DNA from: CALBPI01 sp039821605
Lineage (GTDB): Bacteria; Pseudomonadota; Gammaproteobacteria; Steroidobacterales; Woeseiaceae
Direction of reading: 5' to 3'
Length of the DNA stretch: 64,000 bases
Assembly (NCBI GenBank): GCA_039821605.1
Contig: JBCBNV010000007.1
Coordinates: 90,555-154,554, forward strand
In this document: piece by piece, positions 25,356 through 33,450 of the stretch
How the letters are laid out: each line of letters starts with the position of its first letter
Position numbering within the stretch: position 1 is the stretch's first letter
Made by a program: the position numbers and the translations under genes
Notes under the pieces: generated by a model
Databases searched by the model: none
The model's input: only the letters and a program-made list of their open reading frames with translations
Told to the model about the DNA's origin: nothing

Positions 25356-25702
25356 GCGTCGGCCTCGGCCAGTGTGGCGTCTGCGAAGTCATCCTGTGCC
25401 TTCTGGATCTCGGCACGCGGCGTGAACTCGGCCTCAAGCGTGCGCAGAATGGTCTGCAGGTATTCAGCCCGTTTTGCGTCGAGCGCGGCGCGGGCCCCGC
25501 CCTCAGGTTCCCAGGCCTCGATACGCGCGACCAGATCAGGCGCTGACTCAGCGAGTACCGCCTCGAGCGCGGCCATGCGTTCCTTGGTCACCCAGAGCTC
25601 GGTCGTGAGCTCAAGCAACATCGTGACCATGGCGTCGAGCGCCTTGTCTTCGAAAAACGCAGGGCGCCGGCCCTTGGCCGAGCGTGGCATCCGTTCGGAC
25701 AT
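25352..25702 (-). CDS. small charged helical protein, unknown function
   Basis: This 116-residue soluble protein is rich in Glu, Ala and Arg, with long helices (AMVTMLLELTTELWVTKERMAALEAVLAE) that may form a coiled coil. No known motif is recognised. It is translationally coupled to the downstream membrane protein and lies 12 bases after the methyltransferase, so it belongs to a four-gene operon with the flavoenzyme. Confidence 0.65.
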   Translation of the reverse strand: MSERMPRSAKGRRPAFFEDKALDAMVTMLLELTTELWVTKERMAALEAVLAESAPDLVARIEAWEPEGGARAALDAKRAEYLQTILRTLEAEFTPRAEIQKAQDDFADATLAEADA

Positions 25703-25714
25703 CAGATCACCGCG

Positions 25715-26902
25715 CTACTTGCGCGCACCGAAGCCGTACCAGCAGATGCCATCCGTGAGTCGGCCCGTCTTGTCGTTGAAGCGGCCGTCGGCGTGAATCA
25801 CCTGATCGAAGAACGCTTCGTCGGAATGGCCCCAGCTCGGCATGACGGTCTCAAAGTACGCGTCGCCGCCGAAGCCCGCGTCGGCGATCAGCGTCGGGTA
25901 GTCCTGATCGCGGAACGGTTTGTAGTAGGGCTCCTGGTTGTAGTAGCTGTCCCAGTCCAGGTAGAAGCTGTCGTAAGGCGCCGACTGGTTGTTGGGCGGC
26001 AGCTCCATCGTGAGCAGGATGCCGCCGGGCTTGAGCACGCGGTGGGCCTCGGCCAGCGCCCTACGGATGTCCTTGAGCGGCAGCTCGTGCAGGAACATCG
26101 ACGAGAACACGAGATCGAAGTGGTTGTCGGGGTAGTCGAGCTTCGTCGCGCTCATCTGGCGGAAATGCACGGGCACCTCCAGCGCCTGGGCGCGGGCGTG
26201 CGCATAGCGCAGCGCGGGTGCGGCCACGTCGATGGCGTGCACCTCGCACTCGGGGAACAGCTTCGCGAACGGCAGCGTGTTGTGGCCCACGGTGCAGCCC
26301 ATATCGAGCATGCGACCCGGCTTGAAATCCTTGAAGCGCAGGCGTACGTAATTGGAGAACGAGTCGCCGATGTCGCAAAGGTGCTCGCCCATCATACCGG
26401 CCGCAAACACGTTGAGGCCCTGATCGTAGATGGCGCCCGTGGCCACATCACCATCCGTGAACTCGCTGTGGTAGCAGCCTGGCGCGAGGTGAACATCGAG
26501 GCGCGTGACGTTCTTCGGCACCTCAAAGTCAGGGTCGAGTGTCAGCGTGCCGCCCACATCGCGGTCGGAGAGCGACCTGGCCTTGCCGGCCAGCGACTCG
26601 AGGTTGCGCTCGATGCCCGGGATGACCGAACGCCAGACCATCTCCTGTGCGTTGTAGCGGATGCTCGAGTAGAAGCGGAAGTAGTCTTCTTCCTTCATGA
26701 GCTTGTGCACGGTCGGCCCATCGGCCGGCGGTTCGCCGTGCTCGCGCTCGTAACGCGGCGCGACCTGGTCGTGATAATGGCGGTGCATGTTATCGGCCAT
26801 ATTGACCAGCACGTGGCCGCGCAGCTGCGCGACGAAACTCTTGCGTGCCCGCTCGTCGCGGCTGGCCGTCATGCTCATCTCGTGGGTGAGGTCGGTGATC
26901 AT
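25715..26902 (-). CDS. class I SAM-dependent methyltransferase with N-terminal extension
   Basis: This 395-residue protein has a Rossmann methyltransferase domain in its second half: motif I MLDMGCTVGHNTLPFAKLFP, acidic motif VHAIDVAAPALR, and the post-II segment FDLVFSSMFLHELPL with RVLKPGGILLTMELPP. The first about 190 residues are a helical extension of unknown role, including HVLVNMADNMHRHYHDQVAP. ATG 26902 was chosen because the 14 codons upstream look non-coding. It heads the operon that ends with the flavoenzyme. The acceptor is unknown. Confidence 0.82.
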   Translation of the reverse strand: MITDLTHEMSMTASRDERARKSFVAQLRGHVLVNMADNMHRHYHDQVAPRYEREHGEPPADGPTVHKLMKEEDYFRFYSSIRYNAQEMVWRSVIPGIERNLESLAGKARSLSDRDVGGTLTLDPDFEVPKNVTRLDVHLAPGCYHSEFTDGDVATGAIYDQGLNVFAAGMMGEHLCDIGDSFSNYVRLRFKDFKPGRMLDMGCTVGHNTLPFAKLFPECEVHAIDVAAPALRYAHARAQALEVPVHFRQMSATKLDYPDNHFDLVFSSMFLHELPLKDIRRALAEAHRVLKPGGILLTMELPPNNQSAPYDSFYLDWDSYYNQEPYYKPFRDQDYPTLIADAGFGGDAYFETVMPSWGHSDEAFFDQVIHADGRFNDKTGRLTDGICWYGFGARK

Positions 26903-27052
26903 CCGGGTGTCGCCTGCGTGGGAGTTAGACGGATCAACATACAAAGCGCCCCTGCGCCGGTCAATATGACCCGGCCGCCACGGCCTCCAGCGCGTGTTGC
27001 GCTTTCGCCCCTCTGGTATGTTGTACGCGCTTCGACACAGCGGGAGTTTGTC

Positions 27053-27376
27053 ATGACGGTCATTATCGCCCTCTTCAACCTGCAGGACGCCGCAGCCAAA
27101 GCCAGGTACGAGGCCTGGGCGCTCGACACCGACCTGCCGACCGTGCGCAAGATGGACTCTGTCGATCGATTCGACACCCTGCGAACCAAGATGCTGCTGG
27201 GCACCGATTCGCTACCGCCTTACGAATACATCGAAATCATCGAGCTCAACGACTTCGACCGCTTCCGCGAAGAAGTGGCGACCGAGACCATGCAGCGCGT
27301 CGCGGGTGCGTTCCGCGACTTCGCCAGGGATCCGCAATTCATTGTCTGCGAACTGCTCGACGGGGGCGGTGCATGA
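27053..27376 (+). CDS. RedY-like (HapK-type) small protein
   Basis: This 107-residue protein begins MTVIIALFNLQDAAAKARYE and has the ferredoxin-like dimeric alpha/beta pattern (EAWALDTDLPTVRKMDSVD, FDTLRTKMLLG, YEYIEIIELNDFDRF). This resembles RedY/HapK proteins first described in prodigiosin-type pathways but widespread as companions of dehydrogenases. A good ribosome site (GCGGGAG) precedes the ATG. It overlaps the SDR gene by four bases (ATGA). Its role is inferred as accessory to that enzyme. Confidence 0.75.
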   Translation: MTVIIALFNLQDAAAKARYEAWALDTDLPTVRKMDSVDRFDTLRTKMLLGTDSLPPYEYIEIIELNDFDRFREEVATETMQRVAGAFRDFARDPQFIVCELLDGGGA

Positions 27377-28203
27377 AGCCGCTCGCGGGTAAGGTCGCGA
27401 TCTGCACGGGCAGTGGTCGCCCGGGTGGATTGGGCCAGGGCATACTGCACAAGCTTGCGGCGGACGGTGCCGACGTCGTCGTCACCGACCTCGGCCGCAA
27501 CGCCGAACTGCTCGACGACGGCGACATTGGCAACACCGATGAGATGGAAGCGACCGCCGAGGCGCTGCGCGAACACGGCACACGTGTGCTCGTGCGCCCC
27601 TGCGACGTGCGCGACCCGGCCGCAGTTCAGTCACTCGTCGACGCAACCGTCTCCGAGTTCGGCCGGCTCGACATCATGGTCAACAATGCGGGCGTGGGCT
27701 TCGTGATGAAGCCGCTGCTCGAACTCAAGCCCGAGGACTGGGATCTCGTCATCGACGTGAATCTGACGGGCGCGTTCTATGGTAGCCAGGCGGCAGCGGC
27801 GCAGATGGTCAGGCAGGGTGACGGCGGGCGCATCATCAATATCGCAAGCCAGGCGGCCAAGTCGGGTTTCCCCCACATGGCGCCCTACTGCGCGAGCAAG
27901 CACGGCATGATCGGCTTGACGCGAACCTGCGCCATCGACCTGGGCAGCCACGGCATCACGGTGAACGCGGTGTGCCCTAACCACGTCACGACGGGACTGG
28001 GCGCCAAACAGAACGAGTACTTCGCGAAGTTTCGCGGCGTGTCCGTCGAGGACTACCGCGCCGCGCTGGCGGCCCGCATCCCGCTGGGCCGACCTGGTCT
28101 CACCGATGACACGGCCAACGCCGTGGCCTGGCTCGCGAGCGACGCCGCCCAGTACATCACGGGCGAGGCGCTCAACGTCTCAGGCGGCGAGGAAATGCAC
28201 TAG
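27373..28203 (+). CDS. SDR-family oxidoreductase
   Basis: This 276-residue classical short-chain dehydrogenase has cofactor motif CTGSGRPGGLGQG, NNAGVG, the catalytic serine in INIASQAAKSG and Y-x-x-x-K as YCASK. The end EALNVSGGEEMH is the usual substrate-loop/C-terminal strand. The glycine-rich loop departs slightly from T-G-x-x-x-G-x-G by two added residues. It probably uses NAD(P)H for alcohol/ketone interconversion. The GTCATTGCGAG repeat block starts within ten bases of its stop codon. Confidence 0.9.
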   Translation: MKPLAGKVAICTGSGRPGGLGQGILHKLAADGADVVVTDLGRNAELLDDGDIGNTDEMEATAEALREHGTRVLVRPCDVRDPAAVQSLVDATVSEFGRLDIMVNNAGVGFVMKPLLELKPEDWDLVIDVNLTGAFYGSQAAAAQMVRQGDGGRIINIASQAAKSGFPHMAPYCASKHGMIGLTRTCAIDLGSHGITVNAVCPNHVTTGLGAKQNEYFAKFRGVSVEDYRAALAARIPLGRPGLTDDTANAVAWLASDAAQYITGEALNVSGGEEMH

Positions 28204-28205
28204 CC

Positions 28206-28435
28206 GCGCAGCGCGAGTCCGTCATTGCGAGCGGCGACCCCAAGTACCGTCATTGCGAGCGGCGACCCCAAGTACCGTCATTGCGAGCCTGCGTAGCAGG
28301 CGCGGCAATCTCTAAACGCCACTGCGACGATAGGAGATTGCCGCGGGGCTTCGCCCCTCGCAATGACGGTTCTCGCTACGGTGTTCGGGGCTTCGCCCCT
28401 CGCAATGACAGCACGCCGCAAGGCATCCAGCGTCG
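28206..28435. repeat. GTCATTGCGAG repeat block with 28-bp tandem units
   Basis: Two perfect tandem copies of a 28-base unit (28219-28246, 28247-28274; core GTCATTGCGAGCGGCGACCC) and the start of a third are followed by GCCTGCGTAGCAGGC and GGCAATCTC. Inverted copies (CTCGCAATGAC) lie at about 28358 and 28400. It is the same family as at 2715-3283. The block separates the plus-strand SDR gene from the minus-strand run, so it sits between two convergent 3' ends. Confidence 0.85.
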
Positions 28436-28459
28436 CCCCACGCGAAAACGTGGGCCGGC

Positions 28460-28879
28460 TCAGGACTCGGCGTAGCGTCGGTCGCGATACTCACTGATGG
28501 CGACGGCGAGGGTCGCGATCAACGTGGCCACACCGAGCACACCCGCGACGGCGGTGTAGCGAAACCAGAGCATGTACCCGGCATCGTTGCTGTAGAAGTT
28601 GAAATTGAGGTTGCCGCTCGTCGCCACGCCGACGGGAATCCATGCGAGCGCCACCATCGTTGTCACGATGGCAAGCAAGCGGAGCACCGTGCCCGACCGG
28701 CTGTAGGCCAGTCCCGCAAGGCCCGCACACACCATGCCCGCAGCCGTGAGCAGGTTGCCGATGGGCAAACCGCCCGGCAGCAAGGTCTCAAGCCAGGCCG
28801 TGGGCAACAGCAGCAGACCCAGACCACCAGCAAGCCAGCCCAGCGCAAGCCAGGACGCGGGATGTTGTAAAGCACGCAT
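28460..28879 (-). CDS. four-helix membrane protein, unknown function
   Basis: This 139-residue protein has four hydrophobic helices (WLALGWLAGGLGLLLLPTAW, LLTAAGMVCAGLAGLAYS, LLAIVTTMVALAWIPVGVA, VAGVLGVATLIATLAVAIS) and a polar loop SGNLNFNFYSNDAGYMLW. The start ATG overlaps the upstream stop codon by one base (TGATG), so the two genes are coupled. No family recognised. Confidence 0.7.
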   Translation of the reverse strand: MRALQHPASWLALGWLAGGLGLLLLPTAWLETLLPGGLPIGNLLTAAGMVCAGLAGLAYSRSGTVLRLLAIVTTMVALAWIPVGVATSGNLNFNFYSNDAGYMLWFRYTAVAGVLGVATLIATLAVAISEYRDRRYAES

Positions 28880-29415
28880 CAGGATTCTCGCTCCGGTTCC
28901 GGTGGGATAACAGCAGGCAGCTTGCGTACGGCAGAGGCCAGCAAACGCCGCGAATAGCGCACGTGGAAACCGCGCGTCAGCTTGAACCACCACGGTGGTT
29001 GGAGCGCCACGTCACAAACGGCCGAGCCAAAGTACAGCGTCGTTAGTCGCTCGCCCTGCGGCGACGATTTGGGTGATGCCATAAGCCACGACCGCGTGCG
29101 ACCACTGCGGTCAACAAGCAGCAACTCGTTGTCGCGGCGTGCCTCGACAAGCCAGGCTGCGAACCCGTCGCGGTGGCCCTCGGCCAGGGCGCGCGCATGG
29201 GCATCGCCCGCGCGCATTGACGGCCAGAGCGCAAGCAACCAGCGTTCGGGACGAAACGCGCGGGAGCAGTAGAATGCCGTCACGTAATCGGCGAAGCGCA
29301 CCGTGCCCGGCAGCCGGATCGAAAACGAGTCGCAGTAGTGCTCGGGCTGCTGGTAGGCCTGTAGCAGGCAACCGCTGGGCGCGAGGCCACTCTTGATGGG
29401 ATCGGAATTGGACAT
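28879..29415 (-). CDS. conserved hypothetical protein
   Basis: This 178-residue soluble protein has core HYCDSFSIRLPGTVRFADYV, followed by RPERWLLALWPSMRAG and a beta-rich second half (LLLVDRSGRTRSWLM, RLTTLYFGSAV, WWFKLTRGFHVRYSRRLL). The pattern suggests a compact alpha/beta ligand-binding fold of the START/DUF2867 kind, but this is a guess. The ATG at 29415 is preferred because the upstream extension is low-complexity shadow sequence. Coupled to the membrane protein downstream. Confidence 0.6.
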   Translation of the reverse strand: MSNSDPIKSGLAPSGCLLQAYQQPEHYCDSFSIRLPGTVRFADYVTAFYCSRAFRPERWLLALWPSMRAGDAHARALAEGHRDGFAAWLVEARRDNELLLVDRSGRTRSWLMASPKSSPQGERLTTLYFGSAVCDVALQPPWWFKLTRGFHVRYSRRLLASAVRKLPAVIPPEPERES

Positions 29416-29434
29416 CGGCCCCGATTGTCGCCGA

Positions 29435-29818
29435 TCAGTCTCCGAGCAACCAGCGTCGCGCCGAGTCCATGTCGCGAAACAGGGCGACGCGTTCGAGCGT
29501 GTTGTCGGCGATGCCCTTGTAGATCTGGATCTGCGCGTAATTGCGGTCGTCGGGAACGACAAAGGCGGTGCGCAGTTCGTTGCGCCCGTGCTGGCGCATC
29601 GTTTTCACCACGCGCGCCGAAATCGCCTCAAAACCCAGCGCGGGAATCGCGGTGATGTCGGCATTGCTCAGGTCGATGATGCGGTTGAGCTCAGCACGGA
29701 AATCAGGCGTCGTGTAGAACGTGGCGTAGGCGGCGCGAATGTCGCTCTCGCTGAGCACACCATCCAGGGTGGTAACGTAGATGCCCGCCTTGTTGTCGAC
29801 CGTGAACCGGATGGACAT
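29435..29818 (-). CDS. STAS/SpoIIAA-like domain protein
   Basis: This 127-residue protein has alternating strands and helices of the SpoIIAA-like fold: MSIRFTVDNKAGIYVTTLDG, ELNRIIDLSNADITAIPALGFEAIS, RTAFVVPDDRNYAQIQIY, and a C-terminal RVALFRDMDSARRWLLGD. Bacterial relatives bind small hydrophobic ligands or act as regulators; no phospho-serine motif of anti-sigma antagonists is evident. It lies 19 bases upstream of the preceding conserved hypothetical gene. Confidence 0.7.
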   Translation of the reverse strand: MSIRFTVDNKAGIYVTTLDGVLSESDIRAAYATFYTTPDFRAELNRIIDLSNADITAIPALGFEAISARVVKTMRQHGRNELRTAFVVPDDRNYAQIQIYKGIADNTLERVALFRDMDSARRWLLGD

Positions 29819-29974
29819 GATCGGGGCCGCCCTGTAGGTATTCCTGCTGACACCACAATACGGCGCGGTCCGAAGCTTGCCAAGCAGTAATTGCGGCTGC
29901 GCGTGTTCATCACGTCTGCGACCCGATAGAAAACTTGGGCCATGCCGCCCATATACCGTATTCTTGGAGAAGAC

Positions 29975-30265
29975 TCAGGCGTGCGGCCCGCCTGATTTCC
30001 CCATGACTCTCAAATGCTTGAACAGAAACACGCTGGCGATGGCGTCGAGCGAGGCGCCCGCGATCATGGCGCCGATGGCCGTCCCGGGATCAAGTGTCAG
30101 GCCCGCGGGTACGGCGTCAAGCACGTAGTTCATTATGCCTACAACGAGCAATGCGGTCCCCAACAGCGACAGCGCGCCCAGGGACACAAGGCGTACGGCC
30201 GAGTTGCCACCGCGGCCGGGATGGGTAGGGCCATCGGGTGTCGGGTCGTATTCGAGTCGGCTCAT
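29975..30265 (-). CDS. small two-helix membrane protein
   Basis: This 96-residue protein has an N-terminal cytoplasmic stretch MSRLEYDPTPDGPTHPG and two hydrophobic helices (LVSLGALSLLGTALLVVGIM; AIGAMIAGASLDAIASVFLF). It starts inside the stop region of the upstream acetyltransferase (four-base overlap). The MSRLEY N-terminus recurs in another small membrane protein at 34385-34693. Function unknown. Confidence 0.6.
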   Translation of the reverse strand: MSRLEYDPTPDGPTHPGRGGNSAVRLVSLGALSLLGTALLVVGIMNYVLDAVPAGLTLDPGTAIGAMIAGASLDAIASVFLFKHLRVMGKSGGPHA

Positions 30266-30798
30266 GAGGCTGCCCCCTTGTCGTTTGTGTGCCGTTCCAG
30301 CCAGGCCTCGCGTGTCAGCTCATGCACGAGACAATGGTCGTCGTCGAACCAGCGCTCACCGACGGCCACGAAACCCAGCCGCCGGTAAAACCGATGCGCG
30401 CGGGTGTTGCTCAGCAGCGGATCGATGAGCACGGCCACAACGCCTGGCTCGGCGAAGCACCGCGCCAGCGCCTGGCGCATCATCTCGCTGCCGTAGCCCT
30501 TGCCCAGATGATCTGCGGGTCCGATCCAGATGTCGATGGCCCGCACGTCGCGGTCCACGTCACCCCAATAGCGGTCGGGGTCGCCAGCGGGATCCATGAT
30601 CTGCAGGAACCCGAACGGCCGGCCGGCCCGCTCGGCCACGAGCTGTTGCCGCCAGTCGGGATTCGTCTTGAGTTCGGATTCCCAGCCCCAGTCGCTGTCG
30701 GGGTCCGAGGCCTGCACATGCGGCGCCTCGTCCCAGAGCCGCAACATGGGTGCATCGTCGGGCGTCGCCAGCCGCAATACGATGGAGTCGCGGGTCAC
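30262..30798 (-). CDS. GNAT acetyltransferase, aminoglycoside 6'-acetyltransferase-like
   Basis: This 178-residue protein opens IVLRLATPDDAPMLRLWDE and contains GRPFGFLQIMDPAGDP, AIDIWIGPADHLGKGYGSEMM (acetyl-CoA loop) and VVAVLIDPLLSNTRAHRFYRRLGF. This order, including the WIGPxDxxGKGxG and DP-x-x-x-N-x-R-A-x-R-x-Y segments, matches the AacA4/AAC(6') group, which also covers many housekeeping acetyltransferases. Drug resistance is not implied. GTG start; coupled to the membrane gene downstream. Confidence 0.82.
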   Translation of the reverse strand: MTRDSIVLRLATPDDAPMLRLWDEAPHVQASDPDSDWGWESELKTNPDWRQQLVAERAGRPFGFLQIMDPAGDPDRYWGDVDRDVRAIDIWIGPADHLGKGYGSEMMRQALARCFAEPGVVAVLIDPLLSNTRAHRFYRRLGFVAVGERWFDDDHCLVHELTREAWLERHTNDKGAAS

Positions 30799-30819
30799 AA
30801 CGCGGCCCGCGTGGCGTGA

Positions 30820-31200
30820 TCAGCTCTCGTTGTTGCCGACGGGGATGATCTTGACCTTGACCGACAGCTGCTCAACGAGGAATGACTTCTGGGTGCCAAA
30901 GGCCACGCCGATCACGGGGCGCCAGGTCTGGGTGCCGATCGTGACGATCGTGTCGACGCTGGCCGATGCCGTGTTGGCATCGATGAGCGGCTCGAGCACG
31001 ATGGTGGCGGGGCCGTCCTTGAGCGTGATCTGCTCTCTTTTGCCCTCGACCATGATCAGGAACGGGGCACCCAGAAAATCGCCACCACGGGATACTTCGA
31101 GGCTGACACGGTAAGTGCCCGTGCCGTCGGCCGGATCGTCCTGAGCTTGCGCCGTCATGGCGACCAGGGCCATGAGTGCGGTAATCACGAGTCGCTTCAC
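30820..31200 (-). CDS. secreted hypothetical protein
   Basis: This 126-residue protein (GTG start) has signal peptide VKRLVITALMALVAMTAQA, cut near residue 20. The mature part is beta-rich (GTYRVSLEVSRGG, GAPFLIMVEGKREQITLKDGP, TWRPVIGVAFGTQKSF) and has no cysteine. A small periplasmic beta-sandwich is likely. Function unknown. Confidence 0.6.
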   Translation of the reverse strand: MKRLVITALMALVAMTAQAQDDPADGTGTYRVSLEVSRGGDFLGAPFLIMVEGKREQITLKDGPATIVLEPLIDANTASASVDTIVTIGTQTWRPVIGVAFGTQKSFLVEQLSVKVKIIPVGNNES

Positions 31201-31300
31201 AGCAGTCTCCGTGTGGGTTTGCGAATCCCTGCAGTCTACTGCAAAGCCCTACCCGCCACAGGGAGCAGCGCTCAAAACCGGGCCTGCGTCATGGCTTATG

Positions 31301-31612
31301 TCAACCCGTTAGCGCCGTGAGCCGGGTGTCGAAGAACCAGTAGACCGCGACAGCGATGAATGCACCCAGCGGCACCACCCAGAGCAACACCGAGGGCCGG
31401 TGCCAGGCTGCGACCGATGCCATGATGATCGCCGCCAGTGTCAGCAGGCCGCCGGCACCGAATCCGATCAGGTAGACCGTCAGGACATTGCCCAGCTGAT
31501 CCCAGGTCCCCGAGCCCGCGTAGAACTGCCAGACGACGATCCAGGCCACGAGCGGCGCGATGAGCGCGAGCGCCAGTGCCGCGAAGGCGCGACGCAGCCA
31601 GCGCGTGGACAA
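31301..31612 (-). CDS. membrane protein, unknown function
   Basis: This short protein of about 100 residues has three hydrophobic helices (FAALALALIAPLVAWIVVW, VLTVYLIGFGAGGLLTLAAIIM, VLLWVVPLGAFIAVAVYWFF). The start is uncertain: the only in-frame start outside the upstream gene is a TTG at 31612, while an ATG at 31693 would overlap that gene by 56 bases. It belongs to a trio with the two genes upstream. Confidence 0.5.
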   Translation of the reverse strand: MSTRWLRRAFAALALALIAPLVAWIVVWQFYAGSGTWDQLGNVLTVYLIGFGAGGLLTLAAIIMASVAAWHRPSVLLWVVPLGAFIAVAVYWFFDTRLTALTG

Positions 31613-31637
31613 GACCTCAGCGCTGTGCGCGGACTCG

Positions 31638-31865
31638 CTAGTGATGCCGCACCGTGTGCGCGATGCCGCCGATGATGAGCCCTGCCGCGCCAAACAGCAC
31701 AGGCATGCCGATCAACGCAAGGAACGCCAACGCTGTGCCCGCATTGAGACCGGGTCCCATGAGGTCGATGAAGAAGCCGCCAACCGAATAGATCACCCCG
31801 AGCACGAGCCCGACTGTGACGCCGACCGCCAACGCCTGCCGGATGCTGGCGGGCAGCTTCTTCAC
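31638..31865 (-). CDS. small two-helix membrane protein
   Basis: This 75-residue protein (GTG start) has two helices (ALAVGVTVGLVLGVIYSVGGFFI and TALAFLALIGMPVLFGAAGLIIGGI). It overlaps the stop of the TonB-C-terminal lipoprotein gene by four bases, so it is translated with it. Function unknown. Confidence 0.6.
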   Translation of the reverse strand: MKKLPASIRQALAVGVTVGLVLGVIYSVGGFFIDLMGPGLNAGTALAFLALIGMPVLFGAAGLIIGGIAHTVRHH

Positions 31866-32269
31866 GGCACGAACTCGATCACGACGCGGCGGACGCGGCT
31901 CGTGTCGTACTCAGGCTGGAATCGCCAGCAGGCCAGCGCTTCCAGCGCCACGTCATCGAATACGTTGGGCGGCTCCGCGTTGGCAATAGCCAGGTTAAAG
32001 GGCTTGCCGTCGATACCAACCTGGAAGGTCATTTCGACGTATCCCATCATGCCCCCGGCCACCTGTGGGTAGGCCGCGTTGCAAGTGCGGATCACGCCGA
32101 ATTCCTCGGCTTCCGGCTGTGCTGCGGGTTGTGGCGTGGCGATGCCCAGCGCCTCAGGTGCGTCTGGCGCAGCTTGCGTCGCGCAGCCCCCGACGGCGAC
32201 AGTCGCCAGGGACAAGGCAGCAAAACCCGCGCAGCGGCACGGTGCAATGTGTGCGGTATTGGTGTGCAT
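31862..32269 (-). CDS. lipoprotein with TonB-C-terminal-like domain
   Basis: This 135-residue protein has a lipoprotein signal (FAALSLATVAVGGC, lipobox VGGC). A Pro/Ala linker and a C-terminal domain like the TonB C-terminus follow (PQVAGGMMGYVEMTFQVGID, VFDDVALEALACWRFQPEY, VRRVVIEFVP). Lacking a membrane-energising N-terminus, it probably acts alone in the envelope. The ATG at 32269 is favoured over the adjacent ATG at 32272 by spacing from a GGGGGG ribosome site. Confidence 0.75.
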   Translation of the reverse strand: MHTNTAHIAPCRCAGFAALSLATVAVGGCATQAAPDAPEALGIATPQPAAQPEAEEFGVIRTCNAAYPQVAGGMMGYVEMTFQVGIDGKPFNLAIANAEPPNVFDDVALEALACWRFQPEYDTSRVRRVVIEFVP

Positions 32270-32384
32270 CATGATCCCCCCAAGATCATTCGCGTCTGCA
32301 AGGCAGACAAGATCCGGACGGGACCGGCGCGGTCGCGCCCGAGCCTGTGACCAGTCTAACACGTGTCGAGGTTCCTGTTTGGGC

Positions 32385-32936
32385 TCAGTCCGCGTCGACG
32401 GGACCGAAGAACGCGGGGTGATACTCCAGCGGCCCCATGGGCGCATGGTTGCCGCTTTGCCGCAGCATGAAGTGCTCCGCCGGCACGCTCGACGGCGCAT
32501 TCTCGGGCGCGGGATTGAAGCCGAAACGCTCGTAGTAGCCCGCATCGCCCAGCAACATGCACCCCAATGCGCCCTGCGCCTCGAGCGCCGCGAGACCCGC
32601 CGTGATCAGCGCCGAGCCGATGTGCCGGCCTTGCATGGCGAGCGCGACGGCGACCGGGCCCAGTGCGAACCAGGGGCCGCTGCCGTCGTGGGCCACGGCG
32701 GGTGAAAACGCGACATGCCCGACGAGCACACCCTCGAGCTCGGCCACGAGCAACACCGAAAGCGCGCCGGCCGCGCGCAAGCGCGCGATGACCTCGGGTT
32801 CGCTGCCGTCCGAGTACGGCATGTCACGAAACGCATCCGCGGTAACGGCGTGAATGGCCGCCTGATCGGCAGCCGCTTCATCGCGAATGGTAAGCCCGTC
32901 AGGCCCCATGGTTGGCCACTGTCGGACGCGGCTCAT
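32385..32936 (-). CDS. GNAT acetyltransferase, YhbS-like
   Basis: This 183-residue protein contains LTIRDEAAADQAAIHAVTADAF-type N-terminus, LVGHVAFSPAVA, and the acetyl-CoA loop GPVAVALAMQGRHIGSALIT. The YhbS-type tail GCMLLGDAGYYERFGFNPA and HPAFFGP follow. YhbS relatives acetylate small amines or translation factors. It overlaps the VOC gene upstream by four bases. Confidence 0.85.
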   Translation of the reverse strand: MSRVRQWPTMGPDGLTIRDEAAADQAAIHAVTADAFRDMPYSDGSEPEVIARLRAAGALSVLLVAELEGVLVGHVAFSPAVAHDGSGPWFALGPVAVALAMQGRHIGSALITAGLAALEAQGALGCMLLGDAGYYERFGFNPAPENAPSSVPAEHFMLRQSGNHAPMGPLEYHPAFFGPVDAD

Positions 32937-33352
32937 GAACCCGGTGCGAAGGCGTGCCCGTCGCTGTACTCAATGAGGTCCCAGAGGTTGCCGTAGAGGT
33001 CTTCAAACACGGCAACCTTGCCGTACTCCTGCACCGACGGCTCGCGCACGAAGGTGACGCCGTGCTCGCGCAGCCGCGCTACATCGGCTTCGAAGTCGAT
33101 GCTGCGCAGAAACAGAAACACCCGCCCGCCCGATTGATTGCCTATGAACGCGCCTTGCCGCTCGTCACGCGCACGCGCCAGCAACAGTGCTGCACCATCG
33201 CCGCCCGGTGGCGCCACGACCACCCAGCGCTTGTCCTGCTCGGGTTGGGGCGTGTCATCGATAAGCTCGAAGCCCAGCACTTCGGTGTAGAACTCGATGG
33301 CCTCGTCGTAATCACGAACGACGAGTGCCACATGGACAATGGCCTGGGTCAT
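32933..33352 (-). CDS. VOC-superfamily (glyoxalase-like) protein
   Basis: This 139-residue protein has two beta-alpha-beta-beta-beta modules: IVHVALVVRDYDEAIEFYTE (metal His5-like) and KVAVFEDLYGNLWDLIEYSD (terminal Glu). GQFIGNQSGGR-type loop sequences lie between. Metal ligands H, E and a possible glutamate are in place. The fold supports glyoxalase, bleomycin-binding or dioxygenase roles; the substrate is unknown. Confidence 0.82.
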   Translation of the reverse strand: MTQAIVHVALVVRDYDEAIEFYTEVLGFELIDDTPQPEQDKRWVVVAPPGGDGAALLLARARDERQGAFIGNQSGGRVFLFLRSIDFEADVARLREHGVTFVREPSVQEYGKVAVFEDLYGNLWDLIEYSDGHAFAPGS

Positions 33353-33450
33353 GTTTGTCTCACTGATGGGTGATGACGGCGCTCACCGCGCCTCGACATC
33401 CGACGCGCTTGGCGGCACCTCGGCGCCGAGCAACAACCACGTCTCGAGTG

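Noticed and set aside
25793..27052. Long 5' extension of the RedY-like frame through the methyltransferase
   Set aside because: Methyltransferase motifs are on the opposite strand; the true start is ATG 27053 with a ribosome site.
30262..30798. Aminoglycoside-resistance gene call
   Set aside because: AAC(6')-like motifs are shared by many housekeeping acetyltransferases; nothing in the context supports resistance.
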